Shown piece by piece: positions 15,355 to 24,620 of a DNA stretch of 64,000 nucleotides. The notes below the pieces were generated by a model that was not told the DNA's origin, searched no databases, and was given only the letters and a program-made list of their open reading frames with translations. The stretch lies in the IMG/VR virus record IMGVR_UViG_3300035698_035366, positions 186,001-250,000 of that record; one strand, 5' to 3'. This DNA is from a virus. The stretch's first letter is position 1. Each line of letters begins with the position of its first letter. The position numbers and the translations under genes are program-made.

Positions 15355-15821
15355 TATTCAAAATCTCCGTCTCCACTGTGACCAATTACCATTGCCATAT
15401 TGCTGTCAGTTTCCCGAACTTCAACACGGCTACACCAAACACGATTTCCTTCGCCATATTCCGGCAAGAAAATAGTGTTGATATATTCGTATAAGTATTC
15501 TGCAATACCTTCACAACCAGTCTTTTCAACTTGTGTAATTTTTGCTAGACCAAGTTCTCCTAACTTTAAGAGATCATCCCGAAGAGGATCATCGTCTGCA
15601 ACAAGTAAGGTGTGATCAAACCAATCTTCAAGTAAATCTTTTAATGGGCGCAATCCGCCAAAGTCTATAACCCAGTTACGGACGTCAAGTGTATCAGACT
15701 CGAATTCAAAATGGAATGACAGCGCATACCCATGAATCAAGTTGCAATGACTTTCTGCTCGCCATTGGCGATATGCTACTGGGCCAAGCTGTTTATATGT
15801 TTTAGTTGATATATATTTCAT
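15354..15821 (-). CDS. queD: QueD-like 6-pyruvoyl-tetrahydropterin synthase homologue
   Basis: 155 residues from the minus-strand ATG at 15821, preceded by GAGGAG. Features of the T-fold family: AESHCNLIHGYALSFHFEF (zinc His region), WVIDFGGLRPLKDLLEDWFDHTLLV, and a C-terminal VEVRET with the conserved Glu. It would make 6-carboxytetrahydropterin for 7-deazaguanine synthesis (tRNA queuosine or modified DNA bases). No other queuosine gene is certain in this window. Confidence 0.82.
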   Translation of the reverse strand: MKYISTKTYKQLGPVAYRQWRAESHCNLIHGYALSFHFEFESDTLDVRNWVIDFGGLRPLKDLLEDWFDHTLLVADDDPLRDDLLKLGELGLAKITQVEKTGCEGIAEYLYEYINTIFLPEYGEGNRVWCSRVEVRETDSNMAMVIGHSGDGDFE

Positions 15822-15899
15822 AATTTCTCCTCGTATTATCATTTTACGGAGCAGAATATTTTAAGAGGGTTGATCCGACTAAGGCCTCATTTTTATTTA

Positions 15900-16189
15900 T
15901 TACTTATGAAGTCTACTTAGAACTTCATTTTGAACATATGCTTCAATTTCACCAACTGTCATATCTTGTATACTAAATTTATAATCCCTATACGGAAAAC
16001 TTCAATTTTATTATCACCTTCTTCTACGGTCATAAAAAATAAGTCATAATTTTCAAGAAGTTCTTTATAATAGGCATCATCATTAAAGAATATTTCTCTA
16101 GCTTGACTTAAAGCAGAACTTGATCTTCGTGGAGCCATACCACCAGTATGTATAAAAAATACCATCAATCCCTGTTTACCAGTACTCAT
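15900..16189 (-). pseudogene. Unknown protein, apparent frameshift near the C-terminus
   Basis: The minus frame from ATG 16189 gives 76 residues ending at 15959 (FFMTVEEGDNKIEVF then RIGIINLVYKI). Another frame continues immediately as YRDYKFSIQDMTVGEIEAYVQNEV and stops with TAA at 15902-15900. The join is at a TTTTCC tract near 15998, so a single missing base would give one protein of about 96 residues. It could be a sequencing error, real decay, or two overlapping ORFs. The ATG overlaps the exonuclease stop. Confidence 0.4.
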
Positions 16190-16998
16190 TTATCCAGCCT
16201 GCTTTCAATTTCATTTGCAACGGCGGTTGACAAATCAGGATCATATCGTTCATGATTTTCTTGGAAACAATCCATGTTATTAATTGCCCACATATAATAG
16301 CTGTCCGGCACATCTTTTAGCAATACTCCTTTATGCTTTCCAAACGGAAACTTAGTAATGACCGGAGCCGCCCAGGAAAATTCGTGTAATTGTTCACCAA
16401 TATCTCCTTCAGGGTCGATGTGACCATCTAGTATACATTTGCTAACCATTTCAACAAGCAAGTGCCCAGTAACATAAACATCAGTATCTGTTCTATGTGG
16501 AAGATTTGCCATCTTTGGATCCATGTGTGCATCGAGATCAAGTGAATAACGTAAAAAGCCAAGAGATCTTTCATCGAGATCTTCGTAAATCTTTCTTGCA
16601 ATTCGTAGAGTGCAAATCCAATGTGGCTTCCAGTTATCCATCGATACCGTTGGAACATCTAGATCAGCGCGTCGCATATGATGTGCTAATTGCATAGCAT
16701 CGAATTCCGCATTATGCGCAACAAACCATTTCTTTCCCGTCATATTTTTTACACAAAATTCAGGTTCATCAACCAATCGTGGTTTACCAGCAATCATATA
16801 ATTAGAAATACCAGTAACAACTGAAATAAATGGTGGGATTGGTGTGGTTGGAGAATAAAGCCGACTATCGCCTGCCCAACCATTTGATGTGAAATCTGCA
16901 TAACCAAATTCAATAATATCAACTTTTAGAGGATCAAATCCTGTAGTTTCTGTATCAATTATCCGAACGTCGCTTAAAAACTTTTCAATATTATTCAT
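16186..16998 (-). CDS. DnaQ-like 3'-5' exonuclease with C-terminal DUF3820-like domain
   Basis: 270 residues. DEDDh nuclease motifs: ExoI DTETTG (about 15-20), ExoII VAHNAEFDAM, ExoIII with LPHRTDTDVYVT (H and D). The C-terminal 60 residues, FPFGKHKGVLLKDVPDSYYMWAI, match the small domain often attached to phage exonucleases. Likely ssDNA or RNA 3'-5' exonuclease in replication or repair. It is followed by a 4-nt overlap with the frameshifted gene. Confidence 0.88.
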   Translation of the reverse strand: MNNIEKFLSDVRIIDTETTGFDPLKVDIIEFGYADFTSNGWAGDSRLYSPTTPIPPFISVVTGISNYMIAGKPRLVDEPEFCVKNMTGKKWFVAHNAEFDAMQLAHHMRRADLDVPTVSMDNWKPHWICTLRIARKIYEDLDERSLGFLRYSLDLDAHMDPKMANLPHRTDTDVYVTGHLLVEMVSKCILDGHIDPEGDIGEQLHEFSWAAPVITKFPFGKHKGVLLKDVPDSYYMWAINNMDCFQENHERYDPDLSTAVANEIESRLDK

Positions 16999-17071
16999 TA
17001 ATTTATTTCCTTGGCTAATATTTAATTTTGTAAATAACTATAACATTAATAGTTAATGGATTCCAATATAA

Positions 17072-17455
17072 ATGTATGCAACACCAACATTATCAGCTAA
17101 TTTTCGAGTAACCACTATCGGCAATTCATGGACCGAAGAAATGTCTCAAATGTTCATGTCTCTTGTTATGTCTATTGAAATGGACTATGTTCATAAAGAA
17201 ATATTGCTTAAAATACGAAATACCGTTAGTATAGTAGCTCAAAACTGCATTGCCGATTTGATCGATAACGGAGTTAAAACATTAACATTAGAAATACTAG
17301 CACCAGATGGTACATCGAATTTGCAATTTGTAAAATTTAGAGAGATCAAAGTCATTCACCATTCATTAAGATATTGTTACAGTGAGCAAGGATTAGCATA
17401 CCATTTACTAGTGTTATCATATGAAATGAAAGATATATCAAATGGCTCAAAGTGA
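17072..17455 (+). CDS. Unknown protein
   Basis: 127 residues starting MYATPTLSANFRVTTIGNSW. Mixed strand/helix sequence with no catalytic motif. It faces away from the exonuclease across a 73-bp spacer and overlaps the Smr gene by 14 nt. A structural or accessory role is possible; not recognised. Confidence 0.55.
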   Translation: MYATPTLSANFRVTTIGNSWTEEMSQMFMSLVMSIEMDYVHKEILLKIRNTVSIVAQNCIADLIDNGVKTLTLEILAPDGTSNLQFVKFREIKVIHHSLRYCYSEQGLAYHLLVLSYEMKDISNGSK

Positions 17456-17891
17456 TAAAACAATTTGGCAAGAATATGTTAAGGATGTGACGCCTATTCA
17501 TAAACCATCGCCTAAAATTTCAGAAAATATTGAAACTGTTGATGAGTCAATAACTCCGTTTGAGAGAATGGATAAACAGCTTACATTTAATATGCAATCG
17601 CATAGTAATGGAAACCCAGATAGAATCGATTTGCACGGATATACGTTAGATAGAGCATATGAGGCAACACAACGATTTATTGCTCGATCTCACAAACGTG
17701 GTATTAAATTTATAACAGTAATCACAGGTAGAGGGGCTGGAGATACTTCAATTAGTCTAGAATTTACAAAATGGGTACTTCATGGCGTCAATAAAGATTT
17801 AGTTGTTGAGGTTTATCCTACACGCCAGGAGGAGATACCTGGATCATATACTGTTCAAATCAAAGCAAATCGGCAGTATCAACAAACATAA
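17442..17891 (+). CDS. Smr-domain protein
   Basis: 149 residues. The C-terminal half is an Smr domain: RIDLHGYTLDRAYEATQRF (the D-L-H-G motif), FITVITGRG (T-G-x-G) and YTVQIK. Smr domains bind or cut nucleic acids; recent family knowledge links them to RNA cleavage on collided ribosomes. The N-terminal 60 residues look disordered. It converges on and overlaps the HAD gene by 32 nt. Confidence 0.82.
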   Translation: MAQSDKTIWQEYVKDVTPIHKPSPKISENIETVDESITPFERMDKQLTFNMQSHSNGNPDRIDLHGYTLDRAYEATQRFIARSHKRGIKFITVITGRGAGDTSISLEFTKWVLHGVNKDLVVEVYPTRQEEIPGSYTVQIKANRQYQQT

Positions 17892-18327
17892 CACCATGTT
17901 TTTTACATCCATTTTCAACCCAATTTGGTCGATCATCAACTATGATGGTGCAACCCAATTCCTTTGATCGAATTGCTTTCCAATCATAAAAATTGGTTTC
18001 TTCTGGTAAAATAATGGTTGGTACCATTGTATCAGTTTGTTTTCTCGATGTTTGTATTAAAGAGAAGTTTTCATAAAGCCCATCATTACAAAAAGATATT
18101 GAATTGATCATATATGGAAGGACTGTTTGATTTGATTCGTGAATCATTTCTTCTATTAATACACCTTCGTCTGCCCAATTTCCGGAGCGAAAAGTGATGA
18201 TATGGAATTCTTTAACAAGGTGGTTATCTCGTATAAATTTCCAAAGCAATGGGGAATTTCGATGACCAACTAAAGTATCATCAAAATCAATCGCTATTTT
18301 TTCATGGTTATGTAATTCATTAATCAT
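17860..18327 (-). CDS. HAD-like hydrolase
   Basis: 155 residues. Motif I IAIDFDDTLVG (the D-x-D pair), motif II IITFRSG, and motif IV CTIIVDDRPN. A compact HAD fold with no obvious cap. Substrate unknown; polynucleotide 3'-phosphatase or nucleotidase roles are possible. Second HAD of the window, without the insertion seen at 9761. Confidence 0.75.
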   Translation of the reverse strand: MINELHNHEKIAIDFDDTLVGHRNSPLLWKFIRDNHLVKEFHIITFRSGNWADEGVLIEEMIHESNQTVLPYMINSISFCNDGLYENFSLIQTSRKQTDTMVPTIILPEETNFYDWKAIRSKELGCTIIVDDRPNWVENGCKKHGVMFVDTADLL

Positions 18328-18367
18328 ATTTTATTATAAGCACATTTTGTAATTATTACAATATTAA

Positions 18368-19735
18368 TTATTTTGCATATTTCCTTAGGTTTTCTAATTC
18401 ATCTAAATATACCTGACGTATTTTGGTTTTTGATTTCAGTAATGATTTATAATACTTGATGTTTTTCTCTAATTCAGTAATTTTCTTCTTAACTTCTTCA
18501 AAGAATTCCTTATTCCAACGATAGGTTGGTAGACTAACGATTCTGTCGATTTGTTTTTCATCCAACGCGGTTCCCGATGTCAATTTGACAACTATTTTTT
18601 CTAAGGTTTCCTTGTTTGGTACACCTGCACCAAGCTTTTCCGTTAGTTTATTCACAAAACACTTTTTAACACCTTCCCAGAAGTTTAATTCGTATTCATC
18701 GTCGGCGAGCATTTTATTATATCGTGTTGTATAAAATCCCAATCTCCAGTCCACGAAATCTTTTACGATATCAGTTGTGCTTTCGTACTTCTTAATACTG
18801 GTACCATTCCAATCAATCACAACCATGTTTTCAGTTTTGCGCTGCTTGAGTTTTAGAAGGTCAACGAAGTGTGTTTCGGTTTTATCTTTGCAATATCCCC
18901 GAGCGAATTTAATTTCAACATTAATATGATCGGTTGAATGATCAGTATAACCTTTAATTTTATCCTCGTCTTCAAGATTATTTAATCTATCCTTAAACTT
19001 TTCCAAACTAACATCTGGTGGTAGTTCAATAACCGAAACAGTTGATAAATCATTTATTTTTACTCTACCAAATATCTCCCAAGAATACCCTTCAACATTT
19101 ACTACTGGGCAGTCTAAATACGAATATGTTGGTTTCATCTTCCGTATTTCTTTACCTTCGACCACTGCAATAGTAGCTTCTAGTACCTGCTTAAAGCTAC
19201 GTGGTAAAATTTCAGTAGCCCACCCAACAGCGATACCTGAAATACCATTTAATAACACAGTTGGAACTAATGGTAGAAAATGTTCTGGTTCCTTTACTGA
19301 ACCATCATAATTATCTTTTAATGGGACAATTGCCAAGTCAGGTAACATAACATCTTCAGAAAATTTATTGCGTTTGATATAAGTATATCTCGGCGCCGCA
19401 ATACCGTCCTTGGGCGCAATACGAGTTCCAAACGTTCCGATACCATTAAATAATGGGACATTGTTATTATATGGCGCAGCAAGCAAACTGATCGCCCCTG
19501 CTGCTGATTGGTCACCATGAACATACAGATTTGAGGAAATCATTTCACCAGCAAGGGAAATAGTTTTAATTTTATCTGCTCGATTGCGCATGAGCCATAA
19601 AGCTTTTCGTTGAGCGTCCTTTAGACCATCACATATTCTAGGAATAGCTCGGTTTTCACAAACATATATAGAGTATTCCCTACTTGTTTCTAAAATATAG
19701 TTTGACGCTTCTCTTTTTATTAATTTTTCAGTCAT
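18368..19735 (-). CDS. Type II topoisomerase subunit A-like (T4 gp52-like)
   Basis: 455 residues. RAIPRICDGLKDAQRKALW is the conserved GyrA/ParC N-terminal region. The catalytic tyrosine is in APRYTYI (Y117). Long helices and a coiled coil close the protein, which lacks the beta-propeller C-terminal domain, as in T4 gp52. It cuts and passes DNA with the ATPase subunit at 20273. It is the last of a four-gene minus-strand operon. Confidence 0.93.
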   Translation of the reverse strand: MTEKLIKREASNYILETSREYSIYVCENRAIPRICDGLKDAQRKALWLMRNRADKIKTISLAGEMISSNLYVHGDQSAAGAISLLAAPYNNNVPLFNGIGTFGTRIAPKDGIAAPRYTYIKRNKFSEDVMLPDLAIVPLKDNYDGSVKEPEHFLPLVPTVLLNGISGIAVGWATEILPRSFKQVLEATIAVVEGKEIRKMKPTYSYLDCPVVNVEGYSWEIFGRVKINDLSTVSVIELPPDVSLEKFKDRLNNLEDEDKIKGYTDHSTDHINVEIKFARGYCKDKTETHFVDLLKLKQRKTENMVVIDWNGTSIKKYESTTDIVKDFVDWRLGFYTTRYNKMLADDEYELNFWEGVKKCFVNKLTEKLGAGVPNKETLEKIVVKLTSGTALDEKQIDRIVSLPTYRWNKEFFEEVKKKITELEKNIKYYKSLLKSKTKIRQVYLDELENLRKYAK

Positions 19736-20049
19736 TAATCGTACCTTAATTTTAACATTATTAGGTTATCGTTGTTTATCCCGTGACAAAAGATTCGAAT
19801 TTCTGGATTTTGTCCCCGACCGTAGCCGGGAGAACTTGCAATTTTATAATCTTTATCCCATCTCCCAAATAAATCATCGCACAATTCTAAAAAATCTTGA
19901 TTTAGTCTATATTCATATCTATCTTCATCGTCTCGTATGATACAATCTTTAGACCTTTCACCATTAATAATAATACACCATTCAAAATGGTTATAATAAT
20001 TCTCATCTTTGAGGCTATATTCTTTATTTTCCAATACTTCTGTTGTCAC
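19735..20049 (-). CDS. FKL-tail family protein, within topoisomerase operon
   Basis: 104 residues. It contains DFLELCDDLFGRWDKDYK and ends EIRIFCHGINNDNLIMLKLRYD, a tail variant with N-L for D-A and L for F. Its stop overlaps the start of the topoisomerase A-like gene by one base. Confidence 0.55.
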   Translation of the reverse strand: MTTEVLENKEYSLKDENYYNHFEWCIIINGERSKDCIIRDDEDRYEYRLNQDFLELCDDLFGRWDKDYKIASSPGYGRGQNPEIRIFCHGINNDNLIMLKLRYD

Positions 20050-20052
20050 ATT

Positions 20053-20271
20053 TTAATCCCAAACCATCTTAAATAATAATAAATCTTCTTTTTCTTTGAA
20101 CGCAATATGAGTTATGCAACCGGCATGATATATACAAATATAACCGTCATTAATAGTCTCGTCGAGCCATTTAAAGACATGAATATCCAAGCGATAAACA
20201 AGCACCCATTCAGGTTTAATTTGGATTTCGAATGGATAGTCTTCTTTCTCCGAAAAAAGTGTATGGTTCAT
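20053..20271 (-). CDS. FKL-tail family protein, within topoisomerase operon
   Basis: 72 residues from minus-strand ATG 20271, 1 nt after the topoisomerase B-like stop (upstream in-frame ATGs at 20316 and 20301 would overlap more). It contains HVFKWLDETINDGYI and ends ITHIAFKEKEDLLLFKMVWD. Two tail proteins sit between the two topoisomerase genes. Confidence 0.55.
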   Translation of the reverse strand: MNHTLFSEKEDYPFEIQIKPEWVLVYRLDIHVFKWLDETINDGYICIYHAGCITHIAFKEKEDLLLFKMVWD

Positions 20272-20272
20272 T

Positions 20273-22153
20273 TTAAAGAGCAATCCATTTTTTTCTATCA
20301 TCGGATCGTTTACCATTGAATACTAGATCCAAACTTTCTTGCAGCTTTCCATCGTCTACGAGTGGAACACTTACTGGGTGATCTAAACTTTGTGCCCAAT
20401 CTTCCTTAGTCAATGTTCCAAGTCCTTTGGCACGAGTAATTGACCATCCTTTATATTTTTCCGAATCAAAGCTGTTATAATCATGTGAATACCAATATTT
20501 TCTCTGTTTGCCCTTCTCTGCGATGATGAATGGCGTCATAAACACATGAACGAACGGGTCCTTTTCGGAATCAAATAATTCTGGCCAATACGTATGGAAG
20601 AAATTGACAAGTAAAGCCGTAATGTTCATCCCGTCAGCATCCATATCAGCAGCAATGAAAACCTTTCCGTAACGCATAAATGGTCTTGACGCGGGTTCAC
20701 CAATCATTAGACCCAAAGCGTTCATTATATCAACCAAAACTTTATTGTCTAGAATTTTCTTTGGGACTTCACCATTAATATTGAGTATCTTACCGCTTAG
20801 TCCCAATCCACCATGTCTCTGTGGATCACGTACAGAGCTCATACCGGAAATAGCCGAAAGCCCTTCAGCGAGGAACAAAATGCAATCTTCTCTATTTTTG
20901 CCTGTTGCGTCTAGTAGCCCTGCAACTTTTGCCCGTTTAGCACTTTTAGCAGCTTTTTTCGTCTCATCTATGGCACGCTTATTTGATCGAGCTTCAGCTC
21001 TTTCAAAAATCATTTCAACCCATTCTTTATTTCGACCAAGTATTCTCTTAATCATTTCTAGATCGGAAACTTGTTTTTGCACTTCCTTACCAACCCATTC
21101 ATTAATCAAACGGGTTTTGGATTGTGAATCGAAATCCGGTGCTTTCATATTGGTGACATTGTAAATCAATAAGCCGTCATTAACGTCGGATCGATTCGGT
21201 GTAACCTTACGTCTTTTGGAGGTACCCTCTAGTGCCTGCAATACTGTACTATAAAAACTTCTCTTGAATAAATCAATATGAACTCCCCCATTGAACGCGG
21301 GTATATTATTCACCAAAGTATGTATTGTTTCTCCCGAATCAGTAAAATTCGGAATAATATAAAACTTGCTTCGTAAATTTTCTTGTGTAACATCAATGAT
21401 AATGGGTTTGATTTTAGGAAACAATGTTTTTTCAATAAACGGTGACACTTTTAATCGTTGACCATTATAATAGATTTTAACTAGCGGATTACTAACTGCA
21501 ATTTCAAATACCCGACTTTTAATAAATTCTTCAGGAATGACTAATGAGTCAAAAACTTTGGCACTCGGTTTGAACGTGATCTTTGTTCCAGTTTTTCCAC
21601 CTGTTTGGTCGACTATTTTTGGTTTACTCTTGTTTAATGAATCACCATCGATAAATGGATTCTCTTTAAAAACCTGCGTGAACTTTTTCTTATCACGCCA
21701 TATCTCAAGGTTCATAAATTCGGAACAGAAATTACAAGCTGAAATGCCAATACCATTTGTTCCCGCAACTTCACCTCGTTCTTCAAAGTTTCTACCAGCT
21801 CTGGCATTAGTTAATACCATTGTAGCCAAATATTCTTTATGATCTTTGTCATAATCGATTGGAATGCCACGCCCGTTATCTTCAATTGATATAGTTAATG
21901 TTTTAGGATCAACAGTTACGTCGATACGATCACCCGAGTTGTGGCCCACTACTTCATCAATAGCATTATCAATTGCTTCTCGAAAAAAGGTGTAAAGAGC
22001 AGGAACCCAGGTTAACTCTTTGATTTGTGGCTCGCCCTTATTGGAATAAACAATTGTTTCTTGTGTATGTGGTGATCTAGAACCAAGGTACATCTCCGTT
22101 CTCTTACGCACATGACTGTAATCTGTTAATTTTTGGATACCGTGATCTGTCAT
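20273..22153 (-). CDS. Type II topoisomerase ATPase subunit (GyrB/ParE, T4 gp39-like)
   Basis: 626 residues. GHKL ATPase motifs: REAIDNAIDEV, EDNGRGIP and GTNGIGIS. A transducer domain follows, then a TOPRIM domain with LAEGLSAISGM and AADMDADGMNI (the D-x-D metal site). Length matches ParE or the fused T4 gp39/gp60 form. Start at 22153 follows a minus-strand promoter at 22198-22226. It would hydrolyse ATP and work with the subunit at 18368 to relax or decatenate phage DNA. Confidence 0.94.
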   Translation of the reverse strand: MTDHGIQKLTDYSHVRKRTEMYLGSRSPHTQETIVYSNKGEPQIKELTWVPALYTFFREAIDNAIDEVVGHNSGDRIDVTVDPKTLTISIEDNGRGIPIDYDKDHKEYLATMVLTNARAGRNFEERGEVAGTNGIGISACNFCSEFMNLEIWRDKKKFTQVFKENPFIDGDSLNKSKPKIVDQTGGKTGTKITFKPSAKVFDSLVIPEEFIKSRVFEIAVSNPLVKIYYNGQRLKVSPFIEKTLFPKIKPIIIDVTQENLRSKFYIIPNFTDSGETIHTLVNNIPAFNGGVHIDLFKRSFYSTVLQALEGTSKRRKVTPNRSDVNDGLLIYNVTNMKAPDFDSQSKTRLINEWVGKEVQKQVSDLEMIKRILGRNKEWVEMIFERAEARSNKRAIDETKKAAKSAKRAKVAGLLDATGKNREDCILFLAEGLSAISGMSSVRDPQRHGGLGLSGKILNINGEVPKKILDNKVLVDIMNALGLMIGEPASRPFMRYGKVFIAADMDADGMNITALLVNFFHTYWPELFDSEKDPFVHVFMTPFIIAEKGKQRKYWYSHDYNSFDSEKYKGWSITRAKGLGTLTKEDWAQSLDHPVSVPLVDDGKLQESLDLVFNGKRSDDRKKWIAL

Positions 22154-22174
22154 TATTTGCCTTATTTTTATTAT

Positions 22175-22226
22175 ATGCTGTTTTATTCGTTTTATTTATA
22201 TAACATAATTAACAGCATGTAGTCAA
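22175..22226 (-). promoter_or_regulatory. Minus-strand promoter with inverted repeat (topoisomerase operon)
   Basis: On the minus strand TTGACT (22226-22221), 17 bp, TTATAT (22203-22198). An inverted repeat ATGCTGTT (22175-22182) and AACAGCAT (22211-22218) brackets the -10 region and start site and may be an operator. Confidence 0.6.
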
Positions 22227-22284
22227 TATCTTACAATTGTATAAATAACGGTATAATATTCATCTTTTCCGGAGATATAGATTT

Positions 22285-23116
22285 ATGGGAACAAGTATTA
22301 ACAATAGAGTAAAAATCAATTCGGGACGAACCACATTCATCGATCGAGCCGGCTTCCGAGATTCATCTATCTATCTATCCAATTGAAGCAGAGGCAGGTC
22401 CCTGGCATATCGCCAATCCAGGTGGATCTACTGATCCAAACTTTGCCGATGTTGTATATCTATTAAAGGCTGATTCAGGATTTACTGACTTGAGCAGCGT
22501 TGGCCGAACAGTTACAAATAATACCGGCGCGGTCACAACCGCAGGCACAGCATTATTTGGTACAAATTCATTCAGATTTAATAATTCGACAGCAACTTAT
22601 ATTACTTCTCCCGATAGTGATGATTTTAGCTTTGGAGCGGGAGATGCAACAATTGAAGTGTTCATCCGTTGGAATACAACGGTTCCAACGAATGTCGAAA
22701 GTTTATTTGGTACGGGATTAACTGGTGGGACCCAACCAAAAATGAATTTCCTTGCTAATGCTAACCCTTCCACATTTGTATACCAAGCTAATAAATTAGG
22801 TAATAATATAGTTCAAGGTGGTACTGGCGGTAAAGATTTATCCGCAAACTTTACATGGGCGCCCGATACGTGGTATCACATTGCATGGGTCCGCCAAGGA
22901 ACATCTCAGACATTTTATGTAAATGGTACAAGTATTGGAACAAACACTCTTTTTCCAACCACTGCGCCAAACGCATCAAGTGATTTCCGTTGGGGAACAG
23001 ATGGCGAAGCATATCAAGCATTTAGTGGAGATATGGATGAAATGCGTATCACTAAAGGTGTTGCTAGATATACCTCCAATTTTACTGCACCAACCGAGCC
23101 ATATCCAACTTCATAA
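22285..23116 (+). pseudogene. LamG-like adhesin or tail protein, frame broken at a TCTA repeat
   Basis: ATG 22285 (after GGAG) opens MGTSINNRVKINSGRTTFID and stops at TGA 22384. A second frame is open across the junction and encodes a LamG/concanavalin-like domain: VVYLLKADSGFTDLSS, IEVFIRWNTT, WYHIAWVRQG, FYVNG, GDMDEMRITKGVARYTSNF. The two frames meet at ATCTATCTATCTATC (about 22364-22379). Loss of one 4-nt unit would fuse them into about 275 residues. This may be phase variation or an assembly error. Probably a receptor-binding or decoration protein. Confidence 0.65.
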
Positions 23117-23142
23117 TTTATTATATGCTTTCATATAAATTG

Positions 23143-23167
23143 AAAAAACGCCTTAAAGGCGTTTTTT
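23143..23167 (+). terminator. Rho-independent terminator
   Basis: AAAAAACGCC, short loop, GGCGTTTTTT. A symmetrical A/T-flanked hairpin after the LamG gene. Confidence 0.85.
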
Positions 23168-23184
23168 CCTATGATAGAATTATC

Positions 23185-23213
23185 TTGACAATAAAGCCCA
23201 GATCGCTTATTAT
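23185..23213 (+). promoter_or_regulatory. Sigma70-type promoter
   Basis: TTGACA (23185-23190), 17 bp, TATTAT (23208-23213), upstream of the membrane protein at 23240. Confidence 0.75.
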
Positions 23214-23239
23214 GGTAAAGTAAATTAAAAGGGTTTTCT

Positions 23240-23584
23240 ATGGGAATTTTATTCATTAGTTTTATAACTTTGTTTGGTTATATGCGAGCTATTCAATATC
23301 ATCAAGAAGGGAAATTCCTTAGGACTGGACTCTATCTGTCGGTGTCAATCGTAATTATGATGCTGTCTAATAACATACTATTGGGGGTATTAATACTTCC
23401 TGCAATTGTCCCTTATATTATAGCAGCTATAGAAATCTGTGTGATACTGTTTTTGTATAAGAATTTGAAAGGCCCCCCAGAAGGGATATTCAATATTCTA
23501 AGATTCGTATTAATTGCAGTTGTCGCAATAAATTTTCTTATAGCTATAACGGGAACATTTGACTCAGAATTCATACCTAAATAA
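23240..23584 (+). CDS. Small polytopic membrane protein
   Basis: 114 residues with about four hydrophobic helices covering most of the length (about 3-15, 28-50, 52-75, 85-105). No motif. A holin role is conceivable but is not supported by position or a lysin neighbour. Confidence 0.55.
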   Translation: MGILFISFITLFGYMRAIQYHQEGKFLRTGLYLSVSIVIMMLSNNILLGVLILPAIVPYIIAAIEICVILFLYKNLKGPPEGIFNILRFVLIAVVAINFLIAITGTFDSEFIPK

Positions 23585-23612
23585 ATACTATATAGTATTT
23601 TTGGAGCATAAA

Positions 23613-24014
23613 ATGAAGTATAAAGATTTAAATAAACCTAAAAAAGGATACGCGGGTTATTTGTTGCCTGACGTAGAGCGGGATCGCCTGTTCTCAGAAT
23701 TTCCACCAAAATATTCAAAAACAGTTGCACATCATGTAACTACTAAATTTGGTGCAACGGAGAATGAAACACCAGATGATGTTGAATCATATTCAGTTGT
23801 TGGATATGCAGACACTGGTGATGGTTTGGAAGCATTAGTAATTTCGATTGGTGGTACAGTAAATCGCCCAGATGGATCAATTTATCATATTACTTGGAGT
23901 ATTAATCCTGAGAAATATAAGCCAAAGGATTCAAATGATCTGGTTAAACGGGACTATGACGAAGTTGGCCCAATTAACATTGATATGGTACCAACTTTCT
24001 TTCCGTTTAATTGA
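23613..24014 (+). CDS. 2H phosphoesterase-like (Swiss-army-knife RNA repair-like) protein
   Basis: 133 residues from ATG 23613 with TTGGAG upstream. Two H-x-[ST]-type motifs are visible: AHHVTTKFG and YHITWSI, the signature of the 2H superfamily; the sequence between contains YADTGDGLEALVISIGG. Short phage proteins of this type are thought to open or remove 2',3'-cyclic phosphates in RNA repair. Function is inferred from the motif pair. Confidence 0.6.
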   Translation: MKYKDLNKPKKGYAGYLLPDVERDRLFSEFPPKYSKTVAHHVTTKFGATENETPDDVESYSVVGYADTGDGLEALVISIGGTVNRPDGSIYHITWSINPEKYKPKDSNDLVKRDYDEVGPINIDMVPTFFPFN

Positions 24015-24064
24015 TAAATAAATATACAATAATTTAAATTCCCGTATGTCGGAGGACATTTTTT

Positions 24065-24610
24065 ATGGCAATACATGATACGTTTATCCCAGTTTGGTAT
24101 CACATTACAGTAACAAATCTAACAGGTGCTGCACCTGCAGATGGTTTTATTGATCACCAAAATCCACAAGACTTTCCAGCTTTTCCATCTACTCTTGCGC
24201 TGTCCCGGGCTAAGGAACGCGCCCGTATGCGTTATGAGGGAATGCTACAGCAACTCGCATTAGTTCAGATGATGTCACGAACAATGAATATTGTTGCAAC
24301 GGCATCTACTGAAGATACGGAAGCAACTGATTTTCAGATTACTGTTCAGTATGATCGCCCAGAATATGTTGCAACCGAAGATGAAGATAACCCAGGAACA
24401 ATTCTTGAGGGGGTTGATGCTGTTACACGTTTCGTCGCAAGAGCATTGGTTGTTGATACAATTGTAAATCGAGAGATTTATGATCCAACAGTTTCTTCAG
24501 GAAACCCACGCGGCCCAGTCATTGAAGAAGTTACAGCTGGAAAAATAGCTGCTGATCTCGCTACTGCTGAAGCAGCAATAACAGTTATCGAATCAGACCT
24601 AACGACATAA
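24065..24610 (+). CDS. Unknown protein, possible virion component
   Basis: 181 residues, GGAGG before the start. N-terminal strands (FIPVWYHITVTNLTG), a central helix with SRAKERARMRYEGML, and an Ala-rich C-terminal helix. No catalytic motif. TAAATAAATA lies 40-50 nt upstream, similar to a T4-type late promoter, so a structural role is possible. Confidence 0.5.
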   Translation: MAIHDTFIPVWYHITVTNLTGAAPADGFIDHQNPQDFPAFPSTLALSRAKERARMRYEGMLQQLALVQMMSRTMNIVATASTEDTEATDFQITVQYDRPEYVATEDEDNPGTILEGVDAVTRFVARALVVDTIVNREIYDPTVSSGNPRGPVIEEVTAGKIAADLATAEAAITVIESDLTT

Positions 24611-24620
24611 AAGAAATTGG

